64,000 nt of DNA from ENR-C587 sp942493235. GTDB lineage: Bacteria; Bacteroidota; Ignavibacteria; Kapaibacteriales; UBA2268. Under the pieces are notes generated by a model, which was not told where the DNA came from, searched no databases, and saw only the letters and a list, made by a program, of their open reading frames with translations. How positions within the stretch are numbered: the stretch's first letter is position 1; every line of letters begins with the position of its first letter. Both the position numbers and the translations under genes were made by a program. The stretch covers positions 1,302,001 through 1,366,000 of the forward strand of contig OW818676.1 of assembly GCA_942493235.1 (NCBI GenBank). The letters are read 5' to 3'. Positions 38,459 to 47,874 of the stretch are shown here, piece by piece.

Positions 38459-39607
38459 CTGACAGAAAAAGAAATATTACATTTAATTGAAAAAGGTGAA
38501 AATAGCTCGGTTGAATTTAAATCAGCTGACGTTCGCCCCGAATCAATAGCCAAAGAAATAGTAGGTTTTGCTAATTCTCAGGGTGGCGTAATATTACTTG
38601 GTGTTACAGATAGTGGACAAATTGTCGGAATTAATGATAATATTAAATATGATGAATTGATTTCAAATTTATGCAGAAATAATGTTATTCCTGCATTAGA
38701 CTGTGATTTTTATTTAGCGAAACTTTCCGGTACTACAATCGGTGTAATTGAAGTTCCGAAAGGTTTTGATAAACCATATCAGACTAATAACGGGAAATTT
38801 TTAATCAGAATAAATTCTACTTTAAGAACAGCTTCGCAAGGTGAGCTATTAAGATTGTTTCAGCAAGTAGGAATGTTTCATTTTGATCTGACTGAAGTAA
38901 CTAATACTTCTGTTTCTGACTTGAATTTATATAAAATTGACAATTATTTTGAGAAATATGGTATTAAAATTACCGAAGAGAGTCGCGAAGAACAAATCAA
39001 TATATTAAAAAATGCAGACATATTAAGTGCTAATTCACTGATGACAGTTGCGGGTTGTTTAATATTCGGAATTAATTCTACTAAGCACTTAGTTCAGTCA
39101 GGAATTACTTTTGCACGGTTTGAAGGTAATGAGATTTCTGCCGAACTATTAGATAAAAAAGAATTTGAAGGTAATCTTGACTCTGTGATTGATAATTGTG
39201 TGAATGTGATTTTAAATAATATTGCTACACCTTCGGATATTGTTGGTAATAAAAGGGTAGATAAAAATAAATCTTGGACTCAAAAAGCATTTCGCGAATT
39301 AATAGCTAACGCTTGCATTCATAGAAATTATTCAATAATTGGTTCGAAGATTAGAGTTTTTATGTTCAATAACAGAATTGAAATAATAAGTCCCGGTAGA
39401 TTGCCCAATACAGTTACTATAGAGAAATTGAAAATCGGAGTATCATATTCTATTAATCCGGTTATAGTAAAATTTATGGAAAATTTAGGCTATATTGATA
39501 AATTAGGAAGAGGGCTACCCATGGTTTACAGAGAGTCTTTACAAATTCTCAAAAACATAGAAATAAAAGAAATTGGCGAAGAGCTTAAAGTAACATTAGA
39601 GCTATAA
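38456..39607 (+). CDS. AlbA_2-domain ATP-binding protein, putative transcriptional regulator
   Basis: A 383-residue cytoplasmic protein. The N-terminal AlbA_2 (Schlafen-type) domain is clear: ESSVEFK-like GENSSVEFKSA, then IAKEIVGFANSQGGVILLGVTDSGQIVGI (about residues 12-60). The C-terminal half is an ATP-binding GHKL-like domain seen in this family: AFRELIANACIHRNY (N box, about 280-294), RIEIISPGRLPN and GYIDKLGRGLPMVY. Members are often called ATP-dependent DNA helicase RecG-related or putative regulators; the true role is rarely known. It is out of place among secreted surface proteins, is bounded by 46-bp direct repeats, and ends four bases before the next gene, so it may be a later insertion that now shares the transcript. 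Confidence 0.83.
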   Translation: MLTEKEILHLIEKGENSSVEFKSADVRPESIAKEIVGFANSQGGVILLGVTDSGQIVGINDNIKYDELISNLCRNNVIPALDCDFYLAKLSGTTIGVIEVPKGFDKPYQTNNGKFLIRINSTLRTASQGELLRLFQQVGMFHFDLTEVTNTSVSDLNLYKIDNYFEKYGIKITEESREEQINILKNADILSANSLMTVAGCLIFGINSTKHLVQSGITFARFEGNEISAELLDKKEFEGNLDSVIDNCVNVILNNIATPSDIVGNKRVDKNKSWTQKAFRELIANACIHRNYSIIGSKIRVFMFNNRIEIISPGRLPNTVTIEKLKIGVSYSINPVIVKFMENLGYIDKLGRGLPMVYRESLQILKNIEIKEIGEELKVTLEL

Positions 39608-39614
39608 TAAAATG
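39569..39614 (+). repeat. 46-bp direct repeat, right copy
   Basis: Covers the last codons of the AlbA_2 gene, its stop, the four-base spacer and the ATG of the next gene. Partner of 38413-38458, 1156 bases away. Confidence 0.8.
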
Positions 39615-41681
39615 AAAAACATCTTAAACCATATTATTCTAATTATGCTGCTTATCGGAGCTTATACTGCTTCGGGGCAATATACTTTGGATAATACCGG
39701 CGGCAAGATTAATAATACGGGTACGATAAAGATAAAGAGCGGTCAGGTGAAAGCTCTTAACGACACAATAGGCGGAAGGGTTGAGTTTTCGCAGAAGTCG
39801 GCTTCATCTCAGCAAGTAATTCCAAATATTGTTTACTATCAACTTGTACTTAGAAATGATGCCGAAAAATTAGTTCATGACGAAAAAGATGCATTGAATA
39901 ATGTTAAGCCATTAGTAGTAAGAGATTCTCTGATAATATCTGATGGAGCGGAATTTACTACCAGATGGACAGGCTGGAACCCTGAGAATATTCAAGCAAA
40001 AGGTGCTGTGGACAATACTGCAAGGTACAATGGTCCAAAGCAAATAGTTTTAAATAATGAAGTGCAATCTCAAGATTTGAAAGGCAACGGTAAATTTTCA
40101 AATTTGAATATAGATAATCCGAACGGTGTTAATGTAATTAACGGTGGCGGATTCACTGTCGAAGAACAGCTTACACTAACTCGCGGGAAATTAAATAATA
40201 CTATTGCTAATAATTTCAAAATGGCAGACAGTACTAAAATTGTACGCTATGCTGCAAGCTCACTATCGACTACTCCTGATTTTGAAGGCAGAGTGTCTGT
40301 TACTTATACCGGCGGGGGAGAGGCAATTACTATCGGCGGAGAGATACCGAATGAGCCCGAGAAATTACAAGACTTGGTAGTAGAAAATAATGGTGGTATA
40401 ATATTTAATAAAAACGTACAAGTTAATCGCAGCCTATATGTAGGCTCACGAATTATTACCGAATTTGATGCTACAAGGAGATTTATATTAACATATACTC
40501 CGGCTTTAAATCCTTCGTTTTCGAATTCACCTTTTGCCGATATTGAAGGTACAATACGTAGGACAACTCTTAATTTTGACAGCACAAAAAATTTATTTAA
40601 TAATCAATATACTTGGGCATTATTTAAAAACTCAGCAAATGCTGGCGATGCGAAAGTATTGAATTTCAGAATTAAGCCGAGAATATTCTATAGTTATCCC
40701 GAAGCAGACGCAAATAAAGTTAAACGTACAATAGAAGTATGGGCTGAAGATTCTAACAGCGATACATTGAAATTTGTTCCCGCAATGGATATAGGCTACG
40801 CATGGAGGTATGAGCCGGCAGATACTCTTGACGAACATTTGGGGCTTGCTACAGAGCAGTTATTGTTAAAGAGATGGAATGAGTCTTCGTTTTCTGATAT
40901 AGCATCTTCGTCTATTCCGCAATTTTCGCAAGACAGCAATTGGGTAACTGCCAATGCCACCAATATTGATTTAATGGGGCAATTCGTAGTTGGTATGCCC
41001 GGCGGCGGTCTAATCACTTTAACTGCAAAAGTATTTCTGGAGGGACCATATCAAAATGGTTCTATGAGTGTAGATATGGCTAAATATAATTTATTCGATA
41101 GTATTCCCAGAGATGAGTATCCGTATAATTTAGATATTAGAAGAGCAAGCCGTAAAGCAAAGATTGCACTCGACTCGTTTGTTGACTGGATAGTGTTAGA
41201 ATTCAAACGCGATATAATTCCTTCAAAATATGTATGTGTATTACTGAGAAAAGACGGACAAATTATCGATGAAAATGGCGATTCGGTTATCAATTTAACC
41301 AAAGCCGGAATAGATTCAGGTGAATATCATTTAGGCGTATTGCATAGAAATCACTTGCCGGTATATTCAATAAATAAATTGAAGATTTACCCCGATAATA
41401 ACGGACAGCTTGCCGATATGACCAAAAACTCAAATGTTTATGGTAAAGACGGTTCACTTAAAGCTTTAGATATAATTGGCGGATTTGTACTTTGGGGAAT
41501 GGTCGGAGGGGACGTTGACGGAGATAACGATATAGATGAAACAGATTACAAGCTTACCTGGATCAATAGAGATTTACAATACCAATACAGCCGATACGAC
41601 ATTAATATGAGCGGTTATGTCAATACTAAAGATATTAATTATCCTTGGAATAATATTAACAGACAAGCTAATATCCCTTAA
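39612..41681 (+). CDS. Secreted protein with C-terminal dockerin-like calcium repeats
   Basis: A 689-residue exported protein. Residues 1-23 are a signal peptide ending ASGQ. The mature N-terminus (YTLDNTGGKINNTGTIKIKSGQ) has the same N-x-G-x-I-x-I strand style as the ends of the two upstream proteins. The middle is beta-rich with no recognised catalytic site (VTYTGGGEAITIGGEIPNEPEKLQDLVVENNGGI). The C-terminus, about residues 630-680, has two dockerin-like Ca2+ loops: GDVDGDNDIDETDY and YDINMSGYVNTKDI. Dockerin-like repeats outside cellulosomes usually mediate calcium-dependent binding. It starts four bases after the AlbA_2 gene and is followed nine bases later by a T9SS-type protein, so it belongs to the surface operon. 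Confidence 0.75.
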   Translation: MKNILNHIILIMLLIGAYTASGQYTLDNTGGKINNTGTIKIKSGQVKALNDTIGGRVEFSQKSASSQQVIPNIVYYQLVLRNDAEKLVHDEKDALNNVKPLVVRDSLIISDGAEFTTRWTGWNPENIQAKGAVDNTARYNGPKQIVLNNEVQSQDLKGNGKFSNLNIDNPNGVNVINGGGFTVEEQLTLTRGKLNNTIANNFKMADSTKIVRYAASSLSTTPDFEGRVSVTYTGGGEAITIGGEIPNEPEKLQDLVVENNGGIIFNKNVQVNRSLYVGSRIITEFDATRRFILTYTPALNPSFSNSPFADIEGTIRRTTLNFDSTKNLFNNQYTWALFKNSANAGDAKVLNFRIKPRIFYSYPEADANKVKRTIEVWAEDSNSDTLKFVPAMDIGYAWRYEPADTLDEHLGLATEQLLLKRWNESSFSDIASSSIPQFSQDSNWVTANATNIDLMGQFVVGMPGGGLITLTAKVFLEGPYQNGSMSVDMAKYNLFDSIPRDEYPYNLDIRRASRKAKIALDSFVDWIVLEFKRDIIPSKYVCVLLRKDGQIIDENGDSVINLTKAGIDSGEYHLGVLHRNHLPVYSINKLKIYPDNNGQLADMTKNSNVYGKDGSLKALDIIGGFVLWGMVGGDVDGDNDIDETDYKLTWINRDLQYQYSRYDINMSGYVNTKDINYPWNNINRQANIP

Positions 41682-41689
41682 GGAAGATA

Positions 41690-43039
41690 ATGCTAAACAT
41701 GATAAAATATATTCCTTTAAAGTCAGGAATTACTAAAGCAATTATATATAAAATTCTAATTATAATAGTGTTAGTATTTGCTATTCCTCAGATTTCTCTT
41801 GCTTCAAATAATGATACTATTGCATCTTTAATTATAGATGATGTTACTCCATTAAATAGTTCGGAATTAAGATTCAGCTTGAGGTTAGTCAGGCATTCAG
41901 AGGAATGGACTTCCTATGCCAACGGTACATATCAGATTGTATTTTCTGACCCTAATTACAAAATAGATAAATCAAGAAATGTAATTAAATTTACTAACAA
42001 AACAGACCTTAAATTATATCATTTTGTTGGTGACGAGATGCCAATAGATGGTTATGCAATTGATTATACAATTCATGATTCAGGCAGAATATCCATAATG
42101 ATAGCCGGTCCGGAGCTGTTTCAAGATGCAAAATTAGTACCTTTAGGTGGTAATGGGATATTAATCGGTGAATTTGAAATTTCAGCGTTAGATTCAGTCC
42201 CTATTCCTGAAGAATTAAAGTGGATGGAGCCTTACCATTTGTATCAAGCCTGTGCCTATAAATTGGAAAATGACAGCATGCTGAATTCGAGCATAATATG
42301 GAATTCCAAAGACTCAAACATTGAGCTATTTGATTCTTTGAATTCATTTATTAACTATACAAATCGTAATTCACCCAGACCTGATTTTATATTGGATTAT
42401 TTCAAAGCAAAATATGAAGGGCAGAAGCTTATCGGGCTATCTTGGCAGACATCAAGTGAAGCATTTAGCCTTGGAATGACAGTTAGGCGGGGAGAGCGTT
42501 TCAATTACACAGTAAGTCCGGAATATGTTCAATATACTACTTTAGTTGACAGTTTTTCTTTTAATCCATTGTTGGTTGGTACCGGCAGAGCAAATGAAGG
42601 CGGATTTTATTATCTTCAAGATACTGTCCCGGACAGAGGTGTAGATTACTGTTATGAATTATCATTTTGGAAAAAAGATAAAAACGGAATAAGAGATTCA
42701 ATAGTTGCTCGTAGCTGTGTTGCGGTTCCGAATGCTGTAATTTATGAAGCTACCGCCGCACCAAATCCTTTTAAAGAATCAACGGAAATTATGTTTTGGG
42801 TAGAAGATGATGTTACCTTATCTGCTTATGTGAGAGATGTGCAGGGTAGAGATGTTGCTATACTTTGTACAAACAAAGAATTTAAGCAAAATTTAAGACA
42901 ATCTCCTCATATTTTGACATTTACAGCACCCAATATAGCAACAGCCGCTCTTTATGATGTATTATTAGTAGCAAAGCCAATTAATGATAGACAGATAAAG
43001 CAGTCAACAGCTAATATTAAAGTACAATTAATTCGTTGA
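41690..43039 (+). CDS. Secreted protein with T9SS-type C-terminal domain
   Basis: A 449-residue exported protein of unknown function. The N-terminus has a long signal peptide with hydrophobic core IIYKILIIIVLVFAIPQISLAS (about residues 18-39). The body is beta-rich (TPLNSSELRFSLRLVRHSEEW). Residues about 355-449 resemble a T9SS type A sorting domain: AAPNPFKESTEIMFWVEDD, LSAYVRDVQGRDVAIL, and a final KVQLIR strand. It is the only protein of the surface run with that signal, so it may be the exported anchor or chaperone for the others; this is inference. It begins nine bases after the dockerin-like gene, with AAGGAAG upstream. Confidence 0.72.
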   Translation: MLNMIKYIPLKSGITKAIIYKILIIIVLVFAIPQISLASNNDTIASLIIDDVTPLNSSELRFSLRLVRHSEEWTSYANGTYQIVFSDPNYKIDKSRNVIKFTNKTDLKLYHFVGDEMPIDGYAIDYTIHDSGRISIMIAGPELFQDAKLVPLGGNGILIGEFEISALDSVPIPEELKWMEPYHLYQACAYKLENDSMLNSSIIWNSKDSNIELFDSLNSFINYTNRNSPRPDFILDYFKAKYEGQKLIGLSWQTSSEAFSLGMTVRRGERFNYTVSPEYVQYTTLVDSFSFNPLLVGTGRANEGGFYYLQDTVPDRGVDYCYELSFWKKDKNGIRDSIVARSCVAVPNAVIYEATAAPNPFKESTEIMFWVEDDVTLSAYVRDVQGRDVAILCTNKEFKQNLRQSPHILTFTAPNIATAALYDVLLVAKPINDRQIKQSTANIKVQLIR

Positions 43040-43490
43040 TTATGTTTGAAAAAAAAGGTGCAGAAGTGCAATATTTTTATTTTGCAGATACAACCCAATG
43101 CTTTAGCGGTTATGTAAAAAACTATGATTATTTTTTTTACTGCTATTGATAAATTTTCACAGTGTTTGTATCTCCTCGCTGAAGTAGCTGTGTGAAAACT
43201 ATCAAAAGACAACAAATATTATTGCAAGTTCCATTCAACCCCACTCTTCAGCGTGGTGTTGAATACTGTGGGTAAATAAAAATTGATGAAATTTGTAGTA
43301 GATTTTAGTATTTACACTGGCTCTTTATCAATTGGAATTACAGTACTTATTGAGTTTGATAAGATAGCTTATTGTACAAATAATCAAAAAATTGATATTT
43401 TTATGTATTAAAAGATATAATATAAGGATAATTGGATTATTTTTTTTATTTTTGGGTTATGGATTAATTATAATAGAAAAATAGGTTAGA
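43040..43490. other. Intergenic region with a REP-like hairpin
   Basis: A 451-base gap. An imperfect inverted repeat at 43234-43263 (arms TTCAACCCCAC and GTGGTGTTGAA, one mismatch) belongs to the TTCAACCC hairpin group. An end-like AGCTGTGTGAAAACT lies at 43185-43199. TATTTTTG at 43447-43454 could be a -7 promoter element for the OmpA-family gene, but no well-spaced TTG is seen. Confidence 0.45.
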
Positions 43491-44888
43491 GTGCTGATTA
43501 AAATAAGATATTGCTTAGTTATACTTCTATTTACTTGTATTAGCTTATATAGCCAAGCTCCGAGAGGAGAAATTGGAGAATATATAATATTAGATAACTT
43601 AGATACGTTAAATCTTCAGCGTCAGCACACTGATTGTTGGTTCGGTGTTAATGGCGGTACATTATTAGGAATTAGTTTTAATGATTTGTATATACCGGAG
43701 ATTTTCAAAGAAGATGGCAGTTCTGGCAATAAAAGTATAAGTTATAATTCAGGTTCAAGTAAGGGAGTATTCATGGGGCTATACGGAGAATGGCTTCCTG
43801 TCGATGAAATGTGGGGAATTACTTTGAAAATGAATTTTGAATATAGAAGTACATATTCTCAATCGAACGTGAGCAAAGGAATTTTAATAGATGGCGACAC
43901 AGTAAATTATTACTATAAAAATACTGCAAATGCTTACTATATAAATTTTTCGCCAGCAGTCAGATATAATATGCCAATTGAAAACTTATATGCGTTTTTC
44001 GGGTGTGATCTGGAATTCAGAATAAGTGATGAATTATTAGGCAAAAAAGAATTTGAAAATATTGCAGACATAGACCACGACAAGATATTACCAATGAATG
44101 TTACCGGTTTCAGAGTAGCATTTAATGCCGGTATAGGGTATGAATTATTTGCAGCAGATATTAATAGAAAATTAAGAGCATATATTAGCCCTTACGCAAG
44201 TGTTCATATAGGAAGCTCCGAGATATCTCAGTTCGGTTCTTCGAGAATTCCTTTTATTTTCAAATTAGGTGCAAACATAAGATTTAATTTTGACGAGTGT
44301 AAATATGATACTTTGCCACTTAATACTGATTATATTGAGCCACCATTTGCTGCGGTAGGCGTAAAAAGAGAATTGGGAGTTGACTTTGCTATATCTACCG
44401 GTTCGGAATATATATCTGTTACTTTAGCTGAAATCCCCAAGCGGATTATAGAAGAGGCTCGCTCACCATCTAATGTTAAAGCCGATGAAGGCGTTAAGGT
44501 TCAGCCTAAACTGCAGCAAGAAGCAGTGAAGAAAAATATTTCAATTAATCCGAACTCGACAAAAATATTCAATTATGCAAGCACTGATAATTCAACTATT
44601 AACAGAGTTGATAAAGAATGGTTAGACGCTTTATATGAATATTTACTAAAGAACCCTAATGCAACTGTAAGAATTAACGGTCATTCCGATGATGCCGGTT
44701 CAACTGAGCAGAACCAAAAACGTTCTGAAATCAGAGCTGCCAAAGTAGTTGATTATCTAATTAAAAAGGGCGTTAGTCGCCGTAGATTATTAGACCGCGG
44801 TAATGGAGCATTGAAGCCGATTGCCGACAACAAAACAGAAAAAGGCAGAGCAAGGAATAGAAGAGTTGAAATTCAAATTGTACAATAA
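43491..44888 (+). CDS. OmpA-family outer-membrane protein
   Basis: A 465-residue outer-membrane protein. It starts with GTG after AGGTTAGA; no other early start gives the signal peptide (residues 1-22, ending LYSQ). Residues about 40-270 are amphipathic strands of a predicted beta-barrel (WFGVNGGTLLGISFNDLYI, FRVAFNAGIGYELFA). Residues about 355-465 are an OmpA C-terminal peptidoglycan-binding domain: ATVRINGHSDDAGSTEQNQKRSEIRAAKV contains the diaminopimelate-binding Asp region, and it ends with NRRVEIQIVQ. It probably tethers the outer membrane to the wall. It is followed after 31 bases by a response-regulator gene. Confidence 0.85.
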   Translation: MLIKIRYCLVILLFTCISLYSQAPRGEIGEYIILDNLDTLNLQRQHTDCWFGVNGGTLLGISFNDLYIPEIFKEDGSSGNKSISYNSGSSKGVFMGLYGEWLPVDEMWGITLKMNFEYRSTYSQSNVSKGILIDGDTVNYYYKNTANAYYINFSPAVRYNMPIENLYAFFGCDLEFRISDELLGKKEFENIADIDHDKILPMNVTGFRVAFNAGIGYELFAADINRKLRAYISPYASVHIGSSEISQFGSSRIPFIFKLGANIRFNFDECKYDTLPLNTDYIEPPFAAVGVKRELGVDFAISTGSEYISVTLAEIPKRIIEEARSPSNVKADEGVKVQPKLQQEAVKKNISINPNSTKIFNYASTDNSTINRVDKEWLDALYEYLLKNPNATVRINGHSDDAGSTEQNQKRSEIRAAKVVDYLIKKGVSRRRLLDRGNGALKPIADNKTEKGRARNRRVEIQIVQ

Positions 44889-44919
44889 GAATGAATAATT
44901 TAATAATAAAGGTATTGAT

Positions 44920-45294
44920 ATGAGTTTACCTATTTGTATTATCGAAGATAATAATCCTATAAGAAGATTATTTTGTACATTACTAAAAAAAAACGGATTT
45001 GAAACTATAGATTTTAGTAATGGTACAGACGCAATCGAATGGCTGAAAAGTAATCAACCTGTGGCTATGATAATTGATATACTTTTACCGGATATGAATG
45101 GTTCGGATATTTTGAACTTCGCCAGAGCTTTGCCCTGGGGCGGCAATGTGCCGATGGTTGCTGCTACCGGATTTGCACAGCCAAATGATAAAGAGAGATT
45201 TATTGAGATGGGTTTTGACTCTTATATTCCTAAACCAATTAATATATCTGAGTTTGTAGATGATATCAAGGTAATCATTGAAACGAAAAAATAA
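44920..45294 (+). CDS. Stand-alone response-regulator receiver domain
   Basis: A 124-residue CheY-like protein without an output domain. Acidic pocket Glu9-Asp10, phosphoacceptor Asp53 (IIDILLPDMNG), Thr83 (VAATG) and Lys105 (YIPKP) are all present, so it should accept phosphate. It lies between the OmpA-family gene and a CHASE-domain kinase whose ATPase domain is degenerate, suggesting that it is a partner in the same signal route, or that it takes phosphate from another kinase such as the one at 16337. Confidence 0.9.
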   Translation: MSLPICIIEDNNPIRRLFCTLLKKNGFETIDFSNGTDAIEWLKSNQPVAMIIDILLPDMNGSDILNFARALPWGGNVPMVAATGFAQPNDKERFIEMGFDSYIPKPINISEFVDDIKVIIETKK

Positions 45295-45463
45295 CAAATA
45301 ATAGGGCCAATTGATAAACTGTTAAGGTTATTTTATAGATGATGGCAATGAAAATCAAAATTATGGGAAACATTAACTTAATGATTTGCAATAGGAACAG
45401 GTGCGACTTAATTTGTACAATTTCAAATAGCAAATGATATAATAGAGTGTTAATAATCGAAAT

Positions 45464-45555
45464 AATATTACTGAAAATAGAATATTACTGAAAATAGAAT
45501 ATTACTGAAAATAGAATATTACTGAAAATAGAATATTACTGAAAATAGAATATTA
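45464..45555 (+). repeat. 17-bp tandem repeat, 5.4 copies, upstream of the CHASE kinase
   Basis: Perfect units of AATATTACTGAAAATAG at 45464, 45481, 45498, 45515 and 45532 and a seven-base partial unit to 45555, ending 18 bases before the kinase ATG (45574). The period equals that of the array at 14084-14185, and the core TACTGAAAAT resembles TACTGAGAAT there. Confidence 0.92.
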
Positions 45556-45573
45556 ATAATAAAAATAATAATT

Positions 45574-47781
45574 ATGGAAAATAAAACAAATTCAGAAATT
45601 GTATCTTATGAAGAGATATTAAAGCAGTCTGCAAATAAGCAAAAGACCGGTAAAAATTTCAAAAAAACATATCCTGCTTTTATAGTTTTAGTATTGATGA
45701 TTTCTTTAAGTTTCTTTATTAAGGATTTATTCAAGAATAAAGTTAATAATGAAACTCAAGCTACATTTAATAAAGCAGTCAATTCAGTAATGTTGAGAGT
45801 AGATAATAAATACCGCTCTAATTTGCAAGTATTGACTTCAATCCAGGGTCTATATGATGCATATATTGATGTAGTGAGAGATTACTTTAAATTATATTCC
45901 AGTGTTCCTACCTCAACCAATTCCTCAATCAAGTCTTTGATGTATATAGAAGCGATTGCTTCAGCGGACTTAGATAATCATGTTTTTAATATGCAGAGGC
46001 AAGGATTATGGGATTATAAAATTCATCCTACATCAAAATCTGATTTGTATTATCCGGTTGCGTTTATTGAGCCATTAGACCCTAATATAAATAATGCTGG
46101 ATTTGACTTTAATTCTAATGAGCAAATAAAATATGCCATAGAGCTTTCTAGAGACGACAATAAAGTAGTAGCTACAAATGTAATGCAAACTCTATGCAAT
46201 ACCGAAAGTGAAGGATTCTATATTATTGCACCTGTATATAAGCAAAATACAAGTAGGGGGAATATTGAAGATAGAAGAAAAAATTTCAAGGGTGTAGTAG
46301 TGCAAGAGATTGCAGTTGATAAATTCTTTAAAGATGCACTGGGGGGCAATTTTCCCGCCGATACCAGTATAATATTTGAATTTATCGAAAGAGACGGCAC
46401 TAAAGAAAGCAGAATATTTGCTTCTAAAAATATTGAGCTATTAAAGGAAAACTATGTCCCTATTAGCTCTAAGGAAATATTTCATGTCGCCGATAAGCAT
46501 CTTGAAGTTAGATTTTATACAGTTCCAAATTTCATTGATTGGTTTTCTGCACATTTGGAATGGATATCGTTTTCAGTATCTATGCTATTGTCTTTAGCAT
46601 TCTTTGGATTTATGCTATCAGTGATTACAAGCCGAGCAAGAGCTTTGGATTTGGCAGAGAGAATGACTCGTTCTCAAAGACGTATAGTCGATTCATCGCA
46701 AGATATAATCGCAGTATTAGATTTCAATGGGAATTGGAAATCCATGAACCCTGCTTCTGATACGATATTTGGGCTAAGTTCTGCATCAATGATTGGTAAT
46801 AGTATTAACTCGCTGCTTATTGAAGAAGACGATATACAAAAATTCAAAACTATGTTCAATTCAGCAATTGATGAATCTACCGAGAGAATTGATTATCAGA
46901 TGAAATCATCAAATGGCGATATTAAATGGGTCAATTGGAGCTTTACTATTTCCAAATCCGACTCTTTGATTTACGCTATCGGTAGAGATGTTACCTTAGA
47001 GAAAATAGCTGAAGAGCAAGCCAAATTACGCAGTAAGCAGATGCAGCTTGCCGAGCAGTTTACTCGAGAAGCTTCAGAATTTAAATCTTACTTTATGACT
47101 AAACTAAGCCATCAGATGAGAAACTCCCTTACCGGTATTGCCGGTTACTTGCAGTTAGTTTCCAGTAAAATTTATGAATCGGAAGAGGAATTAGATGCTT
47201 ACATTGCTTCTGCCGAAGAGTCTTCCGATGAGTTGTTTACATTCGTTTCGGATATGATTGAGGTAGCTATAGGTTCCGGTGATGCCGCATCAAGCTCTTT
47301 AACTACAAATAGTCTTGATATAATATTAAAAGATGCAACCGCTAAATTAGTTGAAATGCTACCTTTGGAAAAAAGTATTAAAGTAAGCATGATGGACGAT
47401 AATATTATTCCTAAAGTAGTTGCTGACCGAAGATTATTATTATCAGCTTTTGTACAGATATTTAATTCAATTTCTGAAGGTAATACCGAAACAGATATAC
47501 AGATTGCAGCTACTGAAAATCCTTACGAAGGAGCTACAGAAGTTCAAATGATGACTAATGCAAATCCATTAGTTGCTGAAATGATTGGTATATACAAAGC
47601 TAATACAAATAGTATAATTGAAGTATTGAGCAAAGATAAAAAAGATATTTTACTAAATATGGCTATTGGTGCTTCTATTATTAGAATGATGAATGGGACT
47701 ATGACTGTAGAAACATTTGGTGCTGACGAAGGCAATATAGTCCAAATTACATTACCACTTAACAAAAAGGGCAATGCGTAA
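45574..47781 (+). CDS. CHASE-PAS sensor histidine kinase with degenerate ATPase domain
   Basis: A 735-residue membrane sensor. Membrane helices lie at about residues 30-50 and 330-350 and enclose a CHASE-type extracellular domain (about 60-310; VAFIEPLDPNINNAGFDFNS, then GFYIIAPVY), which in other proteins binds small ligands. A PAS domain follows (about 370-480; RRIVDSSQDIIAVLDFNGNW), then a HisKA helix with His513 (KLSHQMRNSLTGIAGYLQL). The C-terminal region is the length of an HATPase_c domain and ends in LPL, but the DxGxG G1 box is missing and the G2 box is reduced to NMAIGASIIRMMNG. It may be a pseudokinase, phosphatase or scaffold. The start follows a 17-bp tandem array. Confidence 0.8.
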   Translation: MENKTNSEIVSYEEILKQSANKQKTGKNFKKTYPAFIVLVLMISLSFFIKDLFKNKVNNETQATFNKAVNSVMLRVDNKYRSNLQVLTSIQGLYDAYIDVVRDYFKLYSSVPTSTNSSIKSLMYIEAIASADLDNHVFNMQRQGLWDYKIHPTSKSDLYYPVAFIEPLDPNINNAGFDFNSNEQIKYAIELSRDDNKVVATNVMQTLCNTESEGFYIIAPVYKQNTSRGNIEDRRKNFKGVVVQEIAVDKFFKDALGGNFPADTSIIFEFIERDGTKESRIFASKNIELLKENYVPISSKEIFHVADKHLEVRFYTVPNFIDWFSAHLEWISFSVSMLLSLAFFGFMLSVITSRARALDLAERMTRSQRRIVDSSQDIIAVLDFNGNWKSMNPASDTIFGLSSASMIGNSINSLLIEEDDIQKFKTMFNSAIDESTERIDYQMKSSNGDIKWVNWSFTISKSDSLIYAIGRDVTLEKIAEEQAKLRSKQMQLAEQFTREASEFKSYFMTKLSHQMRNSLTGIAGYLQLVSSKIYESEEELDAYIASAEESSDELFTFVSDMIEVAIGSGDAASSSLTTNSLDIILKDATAKLVEMLPLEKSIKVSMMDDNIIPKVVADRRLLLSAFVQIFNSISEGNTETDIQIAATENPYEGATEVQMMTNANPLVAEMIGIYKANTNSIIEVLSKDKKDILLNMAIGASIIRMMNGTMTVETFGADEGNIVQITLPLNKKGNA

Positions 47782-47874
47782 TTATATCGGTTCCTGCTTG
47801 ATATGAATATTTTACTTTAGCCCATTTGTATAGAGGCTGTGTTAATACTGGAATTAATTCATTCTACTCTAATG

